NCBI GenBank assembly: GCA_013298845.1
Contig: JAAFJN010000001.1
Span: forward strand, 372,001 to 436,000
Direction: 5' to 3'
DNA length: 64,000 nucleotides
Source of the DNA: Chitinophagales bacterium
GTDB lineage: Bacteria > Bacteroidota > Bacteroidia > Chitinophagales > Saprospiraceae
Notes under the pieces: generated by a model
Seen by the model: only the letters and a program-made list of their open reading frames with translations
Told to the model about the DNA's origin: nothing
The model's database searches: none
Part shown: piece by piece, positions 25,779-34,973 of the stretch
Layout of the letters: each line of letters opens with the position of its first letter
How positions within the stretch are numbered: position 1 is the first letter of the stretch
Program-made: the position numbers and the translations under genes

Positions 25779-25994
25779 GGCGTAGGGGCAGCCCTCGTGG
25801 CTGCCCTCCCCCCCACGCCCTCGTGGCTGCCTCCCCCCCACGCCCTCGTGGCTGCCCTCCCCCCCACGCCCTCGTGGCCTTACGCCACCACCCCACGCCT
25901 TCATGGCGATCACCACCCCACGGCACTGCGCCCTCGTGGCTATTATACGTAACGCTACCCGTAGGGGCAGCCACGAGGGCTGCCCCTACGGGTA
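25779..25994. repeat. GC-rich tandem repeat ending in a perfect 17-bp hairpin
   Basis: The word GCCCTCGTGGC (with variants) recurs at 25791, 25817, 25842, 25868, 25897 and 25930, spaced 25-33 bp with C-rich spacers. The block ends in a perfect stem-loop: arms 25956-25972 and 25978-25994, loop ACGAG. The arms carry GTAGGGGCAGCC, the same word that begins the block at about 25781. It is consistent with a REP-like element that expanded by slippage. It may also act as a terminator for the flanking convergent genes. Confidence 0.8.
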
Positions 25995-26001
25995 CGGACG
26001 T

Positions 26002-26526
26002 TTATCCCAAACCCGGCAAATACCGCTCCCTAAATATCGCCAAATGGTGATAATGGTGCCCTGCCATGATATAAAAATACGCCCGAACGCTCACTTTACT
26101 GTTGCTGGCCGTGCCCGTTTGGATGGACTGCGCATCGGAGCAATGGCGGAGTAAGGTGAGAGAATGATCCCGGACCTGTTTGAACTCCTTTAATAAATCT
26201 TTGATGGTGCGGTTGGATACATCGGCGTATTCCATCCAGAAATCCTGGTTAAAACCGGGTAAGGGTGCCCGATCGCCGCGCATAAACCACAGGGTCCGGA
26301 ATGCAAATACCCGTTCCGTATCAATCATGTGAATAAGGACTTGTTTGACGGTCCATTTTCCCACTTCGTAGGCATAATCACCTTGTTCTTCGGAGAGGTT
26401 GCCGAATAATTCAACGGTTTCCTTCCAACTTTTCGTTAACAACGCCTTCGCGGTTCCACGCGACGGCAACGCGTTGATATAAGTCGCGTGAAAGGGGGCG
26501 TACTCGTCTTTTTTAGGTCTTTTCAT
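26002..26526 (-). CDS. DinB-family putative metal-dependent protein
   Basis: 174 residues of the DinB/DfsB four-helix-bundle superfamily. Metal-ligand histidines are visible in 'QVLIHMIDTERVFAFR' and in 'AGHHYHHLAIFRERYLPGLG'. The family includes thiol-dependent transferases and proteins of unknown function. It is convergent with the YCII gene and probably has its own promoter. The N-terminus (MKRPKKDEYAPF) is soluble. Confidence 0.88.
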   Translation of the reverse strand: MKRPKKDEYAPFHATYINALPSRGTAKALLTKSWKETVELFGNLSEEQGDYAYEVGKWTVKQVLIHMIDTERVFAFRTLWFMRGDRAPLPGFNQDFWMEYADVSNRTIKDLLKEFKQVRDHSLTLLRHCSDAQSIQTGTASNSKVSVRAYFYIMAGHHYHHLAIFRERYLPGLG

Positions 26527-26591
26527 ATAATGTGTTGAATGTTATTTGACCGATTATGTTGTTTTTAAAGCGGTGCAAAAAGGTATACATT

Positions 26592-27209
26592 TTAAATTAC
26601 TTTCCCCACCTGTACTTCTCCCAAAATGGCCGCTGCGGCCGCGTACACCGCCGCAATGGATACATCGTTGCGGTCGTCGGTTTCCAAAAAATAACGCCCC
26701 GGCGGGCATATCGCCAACGATTGCGCCGCCGGACTACCCGGAACGAGCAGGGCCGCGCCAAAGGATAAGTATGCTCCGGCCCTGAGTAACATCTGCGCGA
26801 CGGCCGGTTTTTTGTTGAATCCGTGAAAAATCCACGGGATAACATCCCCTTGGGTACCCCATTCTTTTTTGATGGCCAAAACCTCCTCGTAAGCGCGCAC
26901 GCAGTGGATAATCAACGGTTTTTGGTGCGCCATCGCCACCTCAATGCAATGCCGGAAAGCGCGCTCTTGTAGGGACCAGTCGGTGGTGCATATTTTATCC
27001 AATCCCGCCTCTCCCACCCCCGCGCAATGGGGCAGGACCACTTGTTCCTGCAACCAGTCAAAAGCCGCGTCTAAGGTATCAGCCGATACGTACCAAGGGT
27101 GTAAACCCGCCGAAAAACGTACGGATTCGGGGTAAGGCCGACCAAAACTGCGGCTAAAAACGGCATTTTCGCCCGTGCCGTGGTGGGTATGGAGATCAAA
27201 AGGTGTCAC
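26592..27209 (-). CDS. TatD-family metal-dependent hydrolase
   Basis: 205 residues, shorter than typical TatD (about 250-260). Metal motifs are present: 'FDLHTHHG', 'GVGEAGLDK', 'PLIIHCVRAYEEV', 'WIFHGFNK' and 'FLETDD'. It fits a TIM-barrel Mg-dependent DNase/phosphoesterase-like protein. It starts 9 nt after the AddB-like gene stop, so the two are almost certainly cotranscribed, which suggests a link to DNA-end processing. The shortness comes from compact loops; no catalytic motif is missing. Confidence 0.88.
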   Translation of the reverse strand: MTPFDLHTHHGTGENAVFSRSFGRPYPESVRFSAGLHPWYVSADTLDAAFDWLQEQVVLPHCAGVGEAGLDKICTTDWSLQERAFRHCIEVAMAHQKPLIIHCVRAYEEVLAIKKEWGTQGDVIPWIFHGFNKKPAVAQMLLRAGAYLSFGAALLVPGSPAAQSLAICPPGRYFLETDDRNDVSIAAVYAAAAAILGEVQVGKVI

Positions 27210-27218
27210 GGTGATGGT

Positions 27219-29918
27219 TTAGTGCATAAAATCAATCAGGGTGCGGTAATCGTCCCATTGGGCATCGCTGTTTTTCATTTCGAGCAAATCCCCGAGCGCG
27301 GCGGCGTGCAGTTCATCCAGTTCGTGGGCGGTGAGTTCCGTCCTGATTTCAAGGGCACCCCGACGCAGTTGTTCTATGCGCCAGGCGTAGGTTTTTTCCA
27401 TTTTTTCAAAAATGCGCTGACATACTTCGGCGTGGTCTTCGGTGCCTTTTCCCGCAATAACAGCCTCTTGAAAAGCCATTTGGTTGCGGGCGACCATTTT
27501 GCCACTTTCCAAAATAAAATAAGCGGTGTGCGCCCACGCGCCCACGGGCGGGAGCAAGTGCGCGTACAGGACCAATTGCAGGTCTTCTTCGTTTTGAATC
27601 AACTCCTTGCGGCGGGTCAATCCGCCCCATTTGAGGTCCACAATGGCCATTTCGGCTCCGCGTTGCAGCACCAAATCGGCTTTTCCCCGAATGGGCGCAC
27701 CCGCAAACTGGCCTTCCAGCGTTTTTTCGGTGGCCACTACGGTCCAGTTGTTGCTCCGCAGCATACTCACCAAATTCCACGCGGCCAATTTGACTTTTTG
27801 TAAAAAAACCTTGCGTTCCGGTTCGCGGCCGTAGAGCAATAAAGTGGCTCCTTCTTTGCGCAGCAGATCGTCGGATTCGTCGTCTATCCACCGGAAAATA
27901 TCGTTTTTGTCCATTTGGGTGAACTCCGGCTTTTTTAACAATAACTCAAAAAAGCGGTGCGACAGATTACCCAACAACGTACTATCCCGCGTTACCGACA
28001 ACAAATTGGCGGCGTATAAACCCATTTTTTGGCGCAAAAACCAGCGGTGCGGGTAATAAAACAGGCTTTCCAAGCCAGTGGGTGTTTCGTCGCGTTCCGC
28101 CTCGTTTTCCGGCCATTGGATGGGCAGCATGGGCGTGGGGCGATTGACCCGGCGGGGCGGAATTTTGGGCGTTTCGGGTACCTGAATCCAGCGTTGCAGC
28201 GCGGCCCTTTGTTCCGGGAAACCGATGTGAAACGTAATGGGTTTGGTCGTTTTCAACAACGTCCCGATGTCGGAGGCCAGCAGGTGATGCACCGATTTTT
28301 CGCCGCCCACCTGTTCGGGCAAACAAATCCAGAGTCGTTTTTGGGTTTGTAATACGGGCCGGATGCGCAGCAGCAGTTTGCGTTGCGAAATGGTGCGCGG
28401 GAGTTCGGGTGCGCACTGGTGTTCGGTGAGCCAGGCGCGTTCGGCGGGTTGCCAAAAATCGGGCGCGGGCGAATCGTCTTCGTAGAGGCAATTCCACCAC
28501 ACCAATTCTTCCATGGGTTGAATAGCGGCCCCGGTTTGGTGAAAAAACGGGTAGTGTCCGGTCGCAGTTTCGGCAAAAAAAGTGGGCGAAGGTTCCACGA
28601 TGGTGCGCACAATACGCTCCAGTTCGAGGAAACTGATCCATTGTTCGGGCAAGGCTTCCAGCAGTTCGCAGATTCGCCCGGCCTGTGCACTTAGGGTCAG
28701 CAGCGTAGCGTCTTTGGCGGAGGATTGCTCGTGGTATTCGGCGGCCCAATTTTGCAAATAGCAGTATACATCCACCACTTCTTGTTTGGGGGCCGGGCCG
28801 TCGGAGCGATAACGGCGGCGGTTCTGGAACCAAAATTCGTATTGTTCGCGGGCTTTTTCGTCAATGCCTTCTTTTTGCAAATAACCCAATACGGCCCCGA
28901 ACCATTGGTCGCTGAACATACCCGGTTTTTCGGCTAGTACCCGCGCAATTTCCAGCGCCAAACCGCGCTCCAGCGGCTTAACGGGCAGGGTAACGAACTC
29001 CATGATTTTAAAAATATCCACCGGTTCCCACAAAAACGCCGGGGCCAGTTTGAGCACTTGCAACGCCGGACGCGCCAGGGTGGCCGACAAAATGCCAAAC
29101 GGTGGCAAGCCTTCGTTTACCAGCGCCAATTCGAGGTTTTGGCGCAGGTTGGGAATTAAAAAATGGGGTCGCCAGTCGGGATTTTGGGCCAATGTTTGCG
29201 CAATAAACGTAGCGGCATCGGCATCGCTTCGGGCTTCGAGAAAAATAATCTCCGGGGGACCGTCGGGTAGGCCGCGTTCCACGTGTTCACCGGCCAAATA
29301 ACGCTGTAAACGGTGCAAACTGCCGTCTTTTTGCGCCGCTTGGGGCAGTATTTCGTGCACGATCACCGCAATGTCTTGCGCTTCGAGGGCTTGCACCAAT
29401 TGCCAGATCACGGGTGGCTGCACCGACAAGGGTTCGTACAATACAAACGTCTCCACGGGTAAGGCCGTACGGGGCAAAACGGCGAATACCTTCTGCCAGC
29501 GATCGGCATCGCCCACCAGGTAAATGGCGTTCACCGGGTCGGCGGCTTTTGACTGAAATAAGGTTTCTACGGCCGCAAAAACGGGCAATCGCCCGGCGGC
29601 GTCCGGGGTATCGAAGCGCCAACCAGCCAGCACCAGTTCGTCGCGGTGGTGGAGCAATACCGCCGCCGTGGCAAAGCGGTCGGCGGCAAAAGAAGCGGCG
29701 TAAAACACGTTGGGCTGCTCGGTGACGTACTGTTGGAGCGCCTGCCGGTACATTTCGATGCGCAGGTAATCGTTGCGTTCGGGGTATCCGCTGAGGCCCA
29801 GCATACCCTCCAGCAGGCGCAAGAGTTTGCGCGGGCCAGTGTGATGCACCCCCATACCGGCCGGCAGTGGCGGCGTGGGGCCATCAAGTTCAAGTCCGAA
29901 GTAAATGGTTGCTTTCAA
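27219..29918 (-). CDS. AddB-like PD-(D/E)XK exonuclease family protein, TTG start
   Basis: About 899 residues. The C-terminal domain has the RecB-type nuclease motif 'GKADLVLQRGAEMAIVDLKW' (D and D-x-K) and a following Q/Y helix (LQLVLYAHLL). The large N-terminal region resembles the inactivated-helicase part of AddB-like proteins, with no Walker A. An ATG-initiated frame opens at 30029, but that would overlap the divergent gene and its promoter. The TTG at 29918 (then KATIYFGLELDGP) lies 7 nt after a perfect TACATTTG, so I place a leaderless TTG start there. No AddA/UvrD-type partner is adjacent. TatD follows in the operon. Confidence 0.8.
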   Translation of the reverse strand: MKATIYFGLELDGPTPPLPAGMGVHHTGPRKLLRLLEGMLGLSGYPERNDYLRIEMYRQALQQYVTEQPNVFYAASFAADRFATAAVLLHHRDELVLAGWRFDTPDAAGRLPVFAAVETLFQSKAADPVNAIYLVGDADRWQKVFAVLPRTALPVETFVLYEPLSVQPPVIWQLVQALEAQDIAVIVHEILPQAAQKDGSLHRLQRYLAGEHVERGLPDGPPEIIFLEARSDADAATFIAQTLAQNPDWRPHFLIPNLRQNLELALVNEGLPPFGILSATLARPALQVLKLAPAFLWEPVDIFKIMEFVTLPVKPLERGLALEIARVLAEKPGMFSDQWFGAVLGYLQKEGIDEKAREQYEFWFQNRRRYRSDGPAPKQEVVDVYCYLQNWAAEYHEQSSAKDATLLTLSAQAGRICELLEALPEQWISFLELERIVRTIVEPSPTFFAETATGHYPFFHQTGAAIQPMEELVWWNCLYEDDSPAPDFWQPAERAWLTEHQCAPELPRTISQRKLLLRIRPVLQTQKRLWICLPEQVGGEKSVHHLLASDIGTLLKTTKPITFHIGFPEQRAALQRWIQVPETPKIPPRRVNRPTPMLPIQWPENEAERDETPTGLESLFYYPHRWFLRQKMGLYAANLLSVTRDSTLLGNLSHRFFELLLKKPEFTQMDKNDIFRWIDDESDDLLRKEGATLLLYGREPERKVFLQKVKLAAWNLVSMLRSNNWTVVATEKTLEGQFAGAPIRGKADLVLQRGAEMAIVDLKWGGLTRRKELIQNEEDLQLVLYAHLLPPVGAWAHTAYFILESGKMVARNQMAFQEAVIAGKGTEDHAEVCQRIFEKMEKTYAWRIEQLRRGALEIRTELTAHELDELHAAALGDLLEMKNSDAQWDDYRTLIDFMH

Positions 29919-29925
29919 AACGTTG

Positions 29926-29952
29926 CAAATGTAGTGAAAAACTGTAATTTTG
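29926..29952. promoter_or_regulatory. Overlapping divergent promoters
   Basis: Minus -7 TACATTTG (plus-strand CAAATGTA, 29926-29933) for the AddB-like gene. Plus -7 TAATTTTG (29945-29952) has a TTG at 29923-29925, giving a 19-nt spacer, for the gene at 29990. The plus -33 sits next to the minus -7, so the two could compete. Confidence 0.65.
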
Positions 29953-29989
29953 TGCCTGAAAGGAACCTCTATAACAACAAATATCGCCA

Positions 29990-30490
29990 ATGGCAGAATA
30001 CACTTTACCCTATTTTGGGAATTTATCAACGGATAATTTGGAGGAATACTACGCGGTGAACATGGCGTTCAACGGTACCGAAATCCAGTTAGACCTCAAC
30101 TTTGAAGAAAAAACCATTGACTTGACGACAATGGACAACGCAAAAAGACTCCTTGAAACTATTGGGGAATTTGACGCGCAAAACCAAAAATATATGCTCG
30201 ATGACTACCACGACGAAGATGGTGACGCCGTAAAATTGTATTTGGAACATCATTTAGCGGAAATAGGTAAAGAAGAACTTTCAACACTCATCAATTTTGA
30301 TGACAAGACCTCAGAACCCGAAAAACAACTTTTGGAGCAATTGAAATTGGTGCGAGTTGGACTCTATCTGCACGATGAAGAAAGTTTCGCCATTTTTGAC
30401 TACTCAATTGGAGAGGATATTACCAATTATTTGGTGATCATTAAAACAGACATGAACGGAACGTTGGATTATATGGTAATGGAAAGTTGA
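29990..30490 (+). CDS. DUF2004-like small acidic protein
   Basis: 166 residues, soluble and acidic. 'FGNLSTDNLEEYYAVNMAFNG' cannot be a signal peptide. 'IQLDLNFEEKTIDLTTMDN' and 'DDYHDEDGDAVKLYLEHHL' fit the DUF2004 family as I recall it; I could not verify this. The function is unknown. Codon use is more AT-rich than in the flanking repair genes. It lies 27 nt upstream of a lipoprotein gene, so the two may be cotranscribed. Confidence 0.7.
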   Translation: MAEYTLPYFGNLSTDNLEEYYAVNMAFNGTEIQLDLNFEEKTIDLTTMDNAKRLLETIGEFDAQNQKYMLDDYHDEDGDAVKLYLEHHLAEIGKEELSTLINFDDKTSEPEKQLLEQLKLVRVGLYLHDEESFAIFDYSIGEDITNYLVIIKTDMNGTLDYMVMES

Positions 30491-30517
30491 GGCTATAATT
30501 TATTAATTTTTAAGCAT

Positions 30518-30994
30518 GTGAAAAAAAGTATTTTAATTTTCGCCAGCCTGACCGTTTTTTTGTTCGTATCTTGTAACAAAGAGCGAGGTACAAATTCAGT
30601 ATTAAATAACCTTACTTTCGGGCATTTCTACTCAGAGTGTGATGGAGAGTATTGCGTTGAAATTTTTAAGTTGGAAAATGACAAACTTTTTGAAGACACA
30701 AGTGGTAAATATCCAAGTTGGGATAGTTTTTATGAAGGCAGTTTTGAGCCGCTTTCGCAACAAAAATTTGACGCAACCCAAGACTTGTTGGACAACGTTC
30801 CTGCCGACTTGCTCAATGAAACGGACATTGTAATTGGTATGCCAGATGCTGGAGACGGGGGCGGTTTGTACATAGCGTGTACCGTCAACGGAATTCAAAA
30901 ATTTTGGTTGTTGGATCAATGGGAAAGTAACGTTCCGGCGCAATACCACAACTTCATTGACAAGGTAAATGAGAAAATTGCACAACTACAATAG
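30518..30994 (+). CDS. Hypothetical lipoprotein, GTG start
   Basis: 158 residues with a lipoprotein signal (lipobox F-V-S-C, C19). The start is GTG at 30518; an ATG two bases upstream is out of frame and followed at once by TGA. The mature protein has 'FGHFYSECDGEYCVEIFKL' (cysteine pair) and 'GMPDAGDGGGLYIACTVNG'. I do not recognise the family. It is AT-rich compared with the window. A perfect 14-bp hairpin follows. Confidence 0.75.
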   Translation: MKKSILIFASLTVFLFVSCNKERGTNSVLNNLTFGHFYSECDGEYCVEIFKLENDKLFEDTSGKYPSWDSFYEGSFEPLSQQKFDATQDLLDNVPADLLNETDIVIGMPDAGDGGGLYIACTVNGIQKFWLLDQWESNVPAQYHNFIDKVNEKIAQLQ

Positions 30995-31006
30995 ATGAAA
31001 AAGTCT

Positions 31007-31047
31007 TTTCTTAAACTGGGGTTTGAAAAAAGTCCCAGTTTAAGAAA
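31007..31047 (+). terminator. Stem-loop after the lipoprotein gene
   Basis: Perfect 14-bp arms 31007-31020 (TTTCTTAAACTGGG) and 31034-31047 with a 13-nt loop. The following sequence lacks a clean T-run, so it may be a weak terminator or an mRNA-stabilising hairpin. The rest of the gap to 31193 has no convincing gene. Confidence 0.6.
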
Positions 31048-31193
31048 TCGCTCACTCACTCACCCAAACCCCGCATTTAATCATTCATACGACCAACACC
31101 AGATTCTATTCCGCCCAAACCCAATACTTTGCGTTGTTTTTCAAATTATACACCCCGCGCCTTTAGGAGCGAAGTGTAACAACGTTTTTAAGC

Positions 31194-33023
31194 ATGAAAC
31201 AAATTTCTATTTTCGTTCTTTTCCTTTTTTTTAGCGCCCACACGTTGCGGGCGCAACAATATTTAATGCTGTACGTCACCGATGCCGACACCAAAGAGGA
31301 ACTCATCGGGGTTTCGATAAAAGTGTACCAGCCTGATTCGGTGATTCGGAAGGCAATCACCGACGTTATCGGTAAGGCCAGAATTCCCCTTGCGCCGGGA
31401 ACCTATACCGTAGAAGTGGGGTACACGGGGTACCTTCTTCAAAAAGTAGAAGGCGTGGTGGTACTCAAAGACGCATTGAACCACCTGAATATCGCCCTAA
31501 AAGCAGGCCCCGCTTCTAATCTGGGTGCAGTAGAAATAGTATCTTACAAAGTCCCCCTGATTAAACAGGATCAAACCTCTGGCGGCACTACATACACGGT
31601 TAATGGTATCAGGGTACCACCCACTGGCGGTGCTTTGACGTCTTACAGCACAAGATCGGCCCCCGAACCCATTTCCGGCGAAGGCTATTCTGCCATTGTG
31701 GATAATGCGTTTGTCGCCTGTGCCAAAGACGCTTTTTCCACCTTTTCCATCGACGTTGACCGCGCCTCGTATGCCAATGTGCGCCGCCTCATCAACGACG
31801 GGCAAACAGTCCCCCGCGATGCCGTGCGCATCGAAGAAATGATTAATTATTTCAACTACAATTACCCCCAGCCCGAAGGCGATATCCCCGTCAAAATCGT
31901 CACCGAACTGGGAAAATGCCCCTGGAACCCCGAAAATCACCTGCTGATGGTGGGTTTACAAGGCCGCGATATGTTTAAAGTGGATATGCCGCCAACCAAC
32001 CTCGTTTTTCTGGTGGATGTATCCGGCAGTATGGATGAGCCGGACAAACTCCCGCTGGTGCAGCAATCGTTGCATTTTTTATTGGACCAATTGCGCCCCA
32101 CTGACCGCATTTCCCTGGTCACCTACGCCGGACACACGGAAGTCACCCTGACGAGTACGCCCGTTGCTGAAAAAGAAAAAATTAAAAAAGGCATTGATGA
32201 TTTAATGGCCGGTGGTGGCACTGCCGGAGCCTCCGGGATACAATTAGCCTACGAAATGGCCAACGAAAACTTTATCCAAAATGGCAATAACCGCGTGATT
32301 CTTTGCACCGACGGCGATTTTAACGTGGGCCTGAGCAGCGAAGAAGAACTGGTGCAACTCATCGAAAAAGAACGCAAAAGTGGGGTCTATCTCACGGTGT
32401 TGGGCTTCGGGACCGGGAATTACCAAGATGGCAAAATGCAGGAACTCGCCGACCACGGTAACGGCAACCACGCGTACATTGACCATTTGAAAGAAGCCCA
32501 AAAAGTATTTGGTGCGGAATTTTCCGGTACCATTATGACCATTGCCAAAGACGTAAAATTGCAATTGGAGTTTGACAGTAATCTGGTGGAATCGTATCGC
32601 CTCGTGGGGTACGAAAACCGGGTATTGGCCAAAGAAGATTTTGATAACGACGCCAAAGACGCGGGCGAATTGGGTGCGGGCCACACCGTAACGGCGCTCT
32701 ACGAAATTGTACCGAACAAACAAGGCCAGGGTTACGGCAATCTGGCGGCTATTCGCTTCCGGTACAAACCATCGGTGGGTGAGCAGCCCAGTACCTTAGT
32801 GGAGTCTTTTGTTCCGGCGGTATGCCGGGCCACACCCTCCGATAATTTTACGTTTGCCACCGCCGTGGCCGAAAGTGGTTTGTTGCTCCGCGATTCAAAA
32901 TACAAGGCCAATGCGAACTGGGAGCATTTGCTCGCCAACGCCCGCACTGGCCTTGCGAATGATAAAGATGGTTATCGAATGGAGTTTATTACCCTCATGG
33001 AAAAATACCACCAACGGCAGTAA
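31194..33023 (+). CDS. Exported von Willebrand factor A-domain protein (YfbK-like)
   Basis: 609 residues. Signal peptide 1-20 (ends LRAQ). Residues about 22-105 are a carboxypeptidase-regulatory-like beta-sandwich. A von_Willebrand-type linker domain follows (DAFSTFSIDVDRASYANVRR, 'EEMINYFNYNYPQP'), then a VWA domain with the MIDAS motif DVSGS at 275-279 and 'CTDGDFNVG'. The C-terminal part fits DUF3520. Family members bind metal-dependent ligands at the cell surface; some are linked to chaperone or moxR systems, none of which is nearby. The 3' end abuts the convergent pyrH gene. Confidence 0.9.
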   Translation: MKQISIFVLFLFFSAHTLRAQQYLMLYVTDADTKEELIGVSIKVYQPDSVIRKAITDVIGKARIPLAPGTYTVEVGYTGYLLQKVEGVVVLKDALNHLNIALKAGPASNLGAVEIVSYKVPLIKQDQTSGGTTYTVNGIRVPPTGGALTSYSTRSAPEPISGEGYSAIVDNAFVACAKDAFSTFSIDVDRASYANVRRLINDGQTVPRDAVRIEEMINYFNYNYPQPEGDIPVKIVTELGKCPWNPENHLLMVGLQGRDMFKVDMPPTNLVFLVDVSGSMDEPDKLPLVQQSLHFLLDQLRPTDRISLVTYAGHTEVTLTSTPVAEKEKIKKGIDDLMAGGGTAGASGIQLAYEMANENFIQNGNNRVILCTDGDFNVGLSSEEELVQLIEKERKSGVYLTVLGFGTGNYQDGKMQELADHGNGNHAYIDHLKEAQKVFGAEFSGTIMTIAKDVKLQLEFDSNLVESYRLVGYENRVLAKEDFDNDAKDAGELGAGHTVTALYEIVPNKQGQGYGNLAAIRFRYKPSVGEQPSTLVESFVPAVCRATPSDNFTFATAVAESGLLLRDSKYKANANWEHLLANARTGLANDKDGYRMEFITLMEKYHQRQ

Positions 33024-33740
33024 TTAACCCTGAACAAGGGTACCCACTTTTTCGCCGGAAACGATTTTGCGCAGGTTATCGTGGTCGTTAATATCGAACA
33101 CGATAATCGGCATATCGTCTTCCTGACAAAGGGTAAATGCCGTCATGTCCATGACCTGCAAACCCATTGAAATCACTTTAGCAAAGGTAATTTCGTCGTA
33201 TTTCACCGCCGAAGGGTCTTTTTCCGGGTCAGCATTGTACACACCATCCACGCGGGTGCCTTTTAGAATAACGTCGGCGTTAATTTCACGGGCGCGCAAT
33301 GCAGCGGCGGAGTCGGTGGTAAAGTAAGGATTACCCGTTCCGGCGGCGCAAATCACAACGCGGCCCTTTTCCAAATGTCGGATGGCGCGGCGGCGGATAT
33401 ACGGTTCCGCCACGTTTTCCATGCGCAAGGCCGTCATCAGGCGGGTATATACGCCCCGGCTTTCGAGTGCGCCCTGCAATGCCAATCCGTTAATTACCGT
33501 GGCCAACATGCCCATGTAATCGCCGGTAACCCCTTCAATACCCGTTCCGTCGGATTGAATACCCCGGAAAATATTACCGCCGCCAATCACGACGCACACC
33601 TCCACCTCCATATCGATTAGGGTTTTAATTTGTTGCGCGTAGTGTTGTAACATCGGTGCGGTAATGCCAAATTTCTGGTCGCCCATCAGGCTTTCTCCCG
33701 ATAACTTCAGGAGAATACGTTTGTATTTAAGTGTGCTCAT
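33024..33740 (-). CDS. pyrH: Uridylate kinase
   Basis: UMP kinase of pyrimidine nucleotide synthesis, about 238 residues from the ATG at 33740 ([16 protein letters not shown]); an upstream in-frame ATG at 33812 would add 24 atypical residues. Motifs: '[13 protein letters not shown]', '[11 protein letters not shown]', '[16 protein letters not shown]', '[15 protein letters not shown]' and '[16 protein letters not shown]'. It sits divergently beside pyrD, another pyrimidine gene, in a 0.2-kb shared upstream region. Confidence 0.96.
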   Translation of the reverse strand: MSTLKYKRILLKLSGESLMGDQKFGITAPMLQHYAQQIKTLIDMEVEVCVVIGGGNIFRGIQSDGTGIEGVTGDYMGMLATVINGLALQGALESRGVYTRLMTALRMENVAEPYIRRRAIRHLEKGRVVICAAGTGNPYFTTDSAAALRAREINADVILKGTRVDGVYNADPEKDPSAVKYDEITFAKVISMGLQVMDMTAFTLCQEDDMPIIVFDINDHDNLRKIVSGEKVGTLVQG

Positions 33741-33846
33741 TGCAAATGTGTGGATTGAAACGGGCCTAAAATTTGGCCGCGCAAAGTTGGGAAAATCCCA
33801 CGGGTTTTGCATTGCTCTTTTCCGGGATTTTTTAAATAGTCGGTTG

Positions 33847-33854
33847 TACCTTTG
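33847..33854 (+). promoter_or_regulatory. -7 element (TACCTTTG) for pyrD
   Basis: Perfect TAnnTTTG 81 nt upstream of the pyrD ATG. It also shows that longer upstream-start versions of pyrD, which would begin inside this box, are unlikely. Confidence 0.6.
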
Positions 33855-33935
33855 CCCCGATCAATCCAGTTTAACGTCCGGCCAACGCCTTTTTCAACGA
33901 TAGCCTTGAAAAAAAGTTGGTTCCAACAACGCAAC

Positions 33936-34973
33936 ATGTACGCATTACTCAAGCCGCTACTTTTTTCTTTTTCTCCCGAAAAAGCCCACCATTACACGGT
34001 TAATCTCCTTCGTTTTGCCGCTTCCAATCCGTTGGGGCGCGCCTTGTTGCGGTCCTGGTACGGTACCGCATCGGTGAGTAAACCGGTGGAAGTGATGGGG
34101 TTGCGGTTTCCCAACGCCGTGGGTTTGGCCGCCGGTTTCGACAAAGACGGCAAATACATTGACGCTATGGCCCTGCTGGGTTTTGGGTTTGTGGAAGTGG
34201 GAACGGTCACGCCCCTCCCGCAGGATGGCAACCCGCAACCGCGTTTGTTTCGCTTGCCCGCCGATAAAGCCCTCATCAACCGCATGGGTTTTAACAACGA
34301 AGGTTTGGATGCCCTGGCGCAGCGCCTCAAAGCCCTCCGGCAACGCGGTCCTGTGCCCGGCGGTATGATGATCGGCGGCAACATTGGCAAAAATAAAATT
34401 ACCCCCAACGAAGATGCCTACCTCGACTACCTCCGTTGTTTTGATGCCTTGTATCCGTGGGTGGATTATTTTGTGGTGAATGTCAGTTCGCCCAATACGC
34501 CCAATTTGCGGGCCTTGCAGGATAAAGCCCCTTTGATGCAATTGTTGCATTTATTGCAGGAAAGTAACCGCAAACAGCAGGTTCCCAAACCGATTTTGCT
34601 AAAAATTGCCCCGGATTTGACGGTGGAGCAATTGGATGATATCGCCGAAATTGTGCAGGAAACCGGCATCGCCGGGTTAATTGCGACCAATACCACCATC
34701 AACCGGGCCGGGTTGTCAACGCCCGAAGCCGCCGTTACCGAAATCGGGGCGGGTGGCCTCAGTGGGGCGCCCGTGCGCGCCCGCAGCACGGAAGTGATCC
34801 GTTATTTGCGCCAGAAAATGGGTCCCAATCCCGTCATTATCGGGGTGGGTGGCATTGATTCGCCGGAAGCCGCCCGCGAAAAAATGGAGGCCGGTGCCAA
34901 CCTGGTACAAGTGTATTCCGGAATGGTGTATGAAGGTCCGGGACTGATAAAGCGGATTTGTTCCCGGATATAG
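33936..34973 (+). CDS. pyrD: Quinone-dependent dihydroorotate dehydrogenase (class 2)
   Basis: About 345 residues from the ATG at 33936 (MYALLKPLLFSFSPEKAHH). The hydrophobic N-terminal helix pair is the class 2 membrane-binding region. FMN and substrate motifs: 'GLAAGFDKDGKYIDAM', 'FVEVGTVTPLPQDGNPQPR', 'NRMGFNNEGLD', 'VNVSSPNTPNLR' (catalytic Ser), 'ATNTTINR' and 'IGVGGIDSPEAAREKMEAGA'. It oxidises dihydroorotate to orotate with quinone as acceptor. Confidence 0.96.
   Translation: MYALLKPLLFSFSPEKAHHYTVNLLRFAASNPLGRALLRSWYGTASVSKPVEVMGLRFPNAVGLAAGFDKDGKYIDAMALLGFGFVEVGTVTPLPQDGNPQPRLFRLPADKALINRMGFNNEGLDALAQRLKALRQRGPVPGGMMIGGNIGKNKITPNEDAYLDYLRCFDALYPWVDYFVVNVSSPNTPNLRALQDKAPLMQLLHLLQESNRKQQVPKPILLKIAPDLTVEQLDDIAEIVQETGIAGLIATNTTINRAGLSTPEAAVTEIGAGGLSGAPVRARSTEVIRYLRQKMGPNPVIIGVGGIDSPEAAREKMEAGANLVQVYSGMVYEGPGLIKRICSRI

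Noticed and set aside
25791-25940. Regular 25-33 bp repeats suggesting a CRISPR array
   Set aside because: Unit and spacer are both low-complexity, GC-rich and variable in length; the spacers are C-runs, and no cas genes are present. It is a slipped palindromic repeat.
30995-31234. A 79-codon open frame after the lipoprotein gene
   Set aside because: It begins inside the hairpin, runs through the following gene start, and has no protein-like composition.
33852-33935. Longer pyrD start (TTG at 33852)
   Set aside because: It lies inside the -7 element and adds residues with no counterpart in class 2 enzymes; the ATG at 33936 starts the conserved helix.
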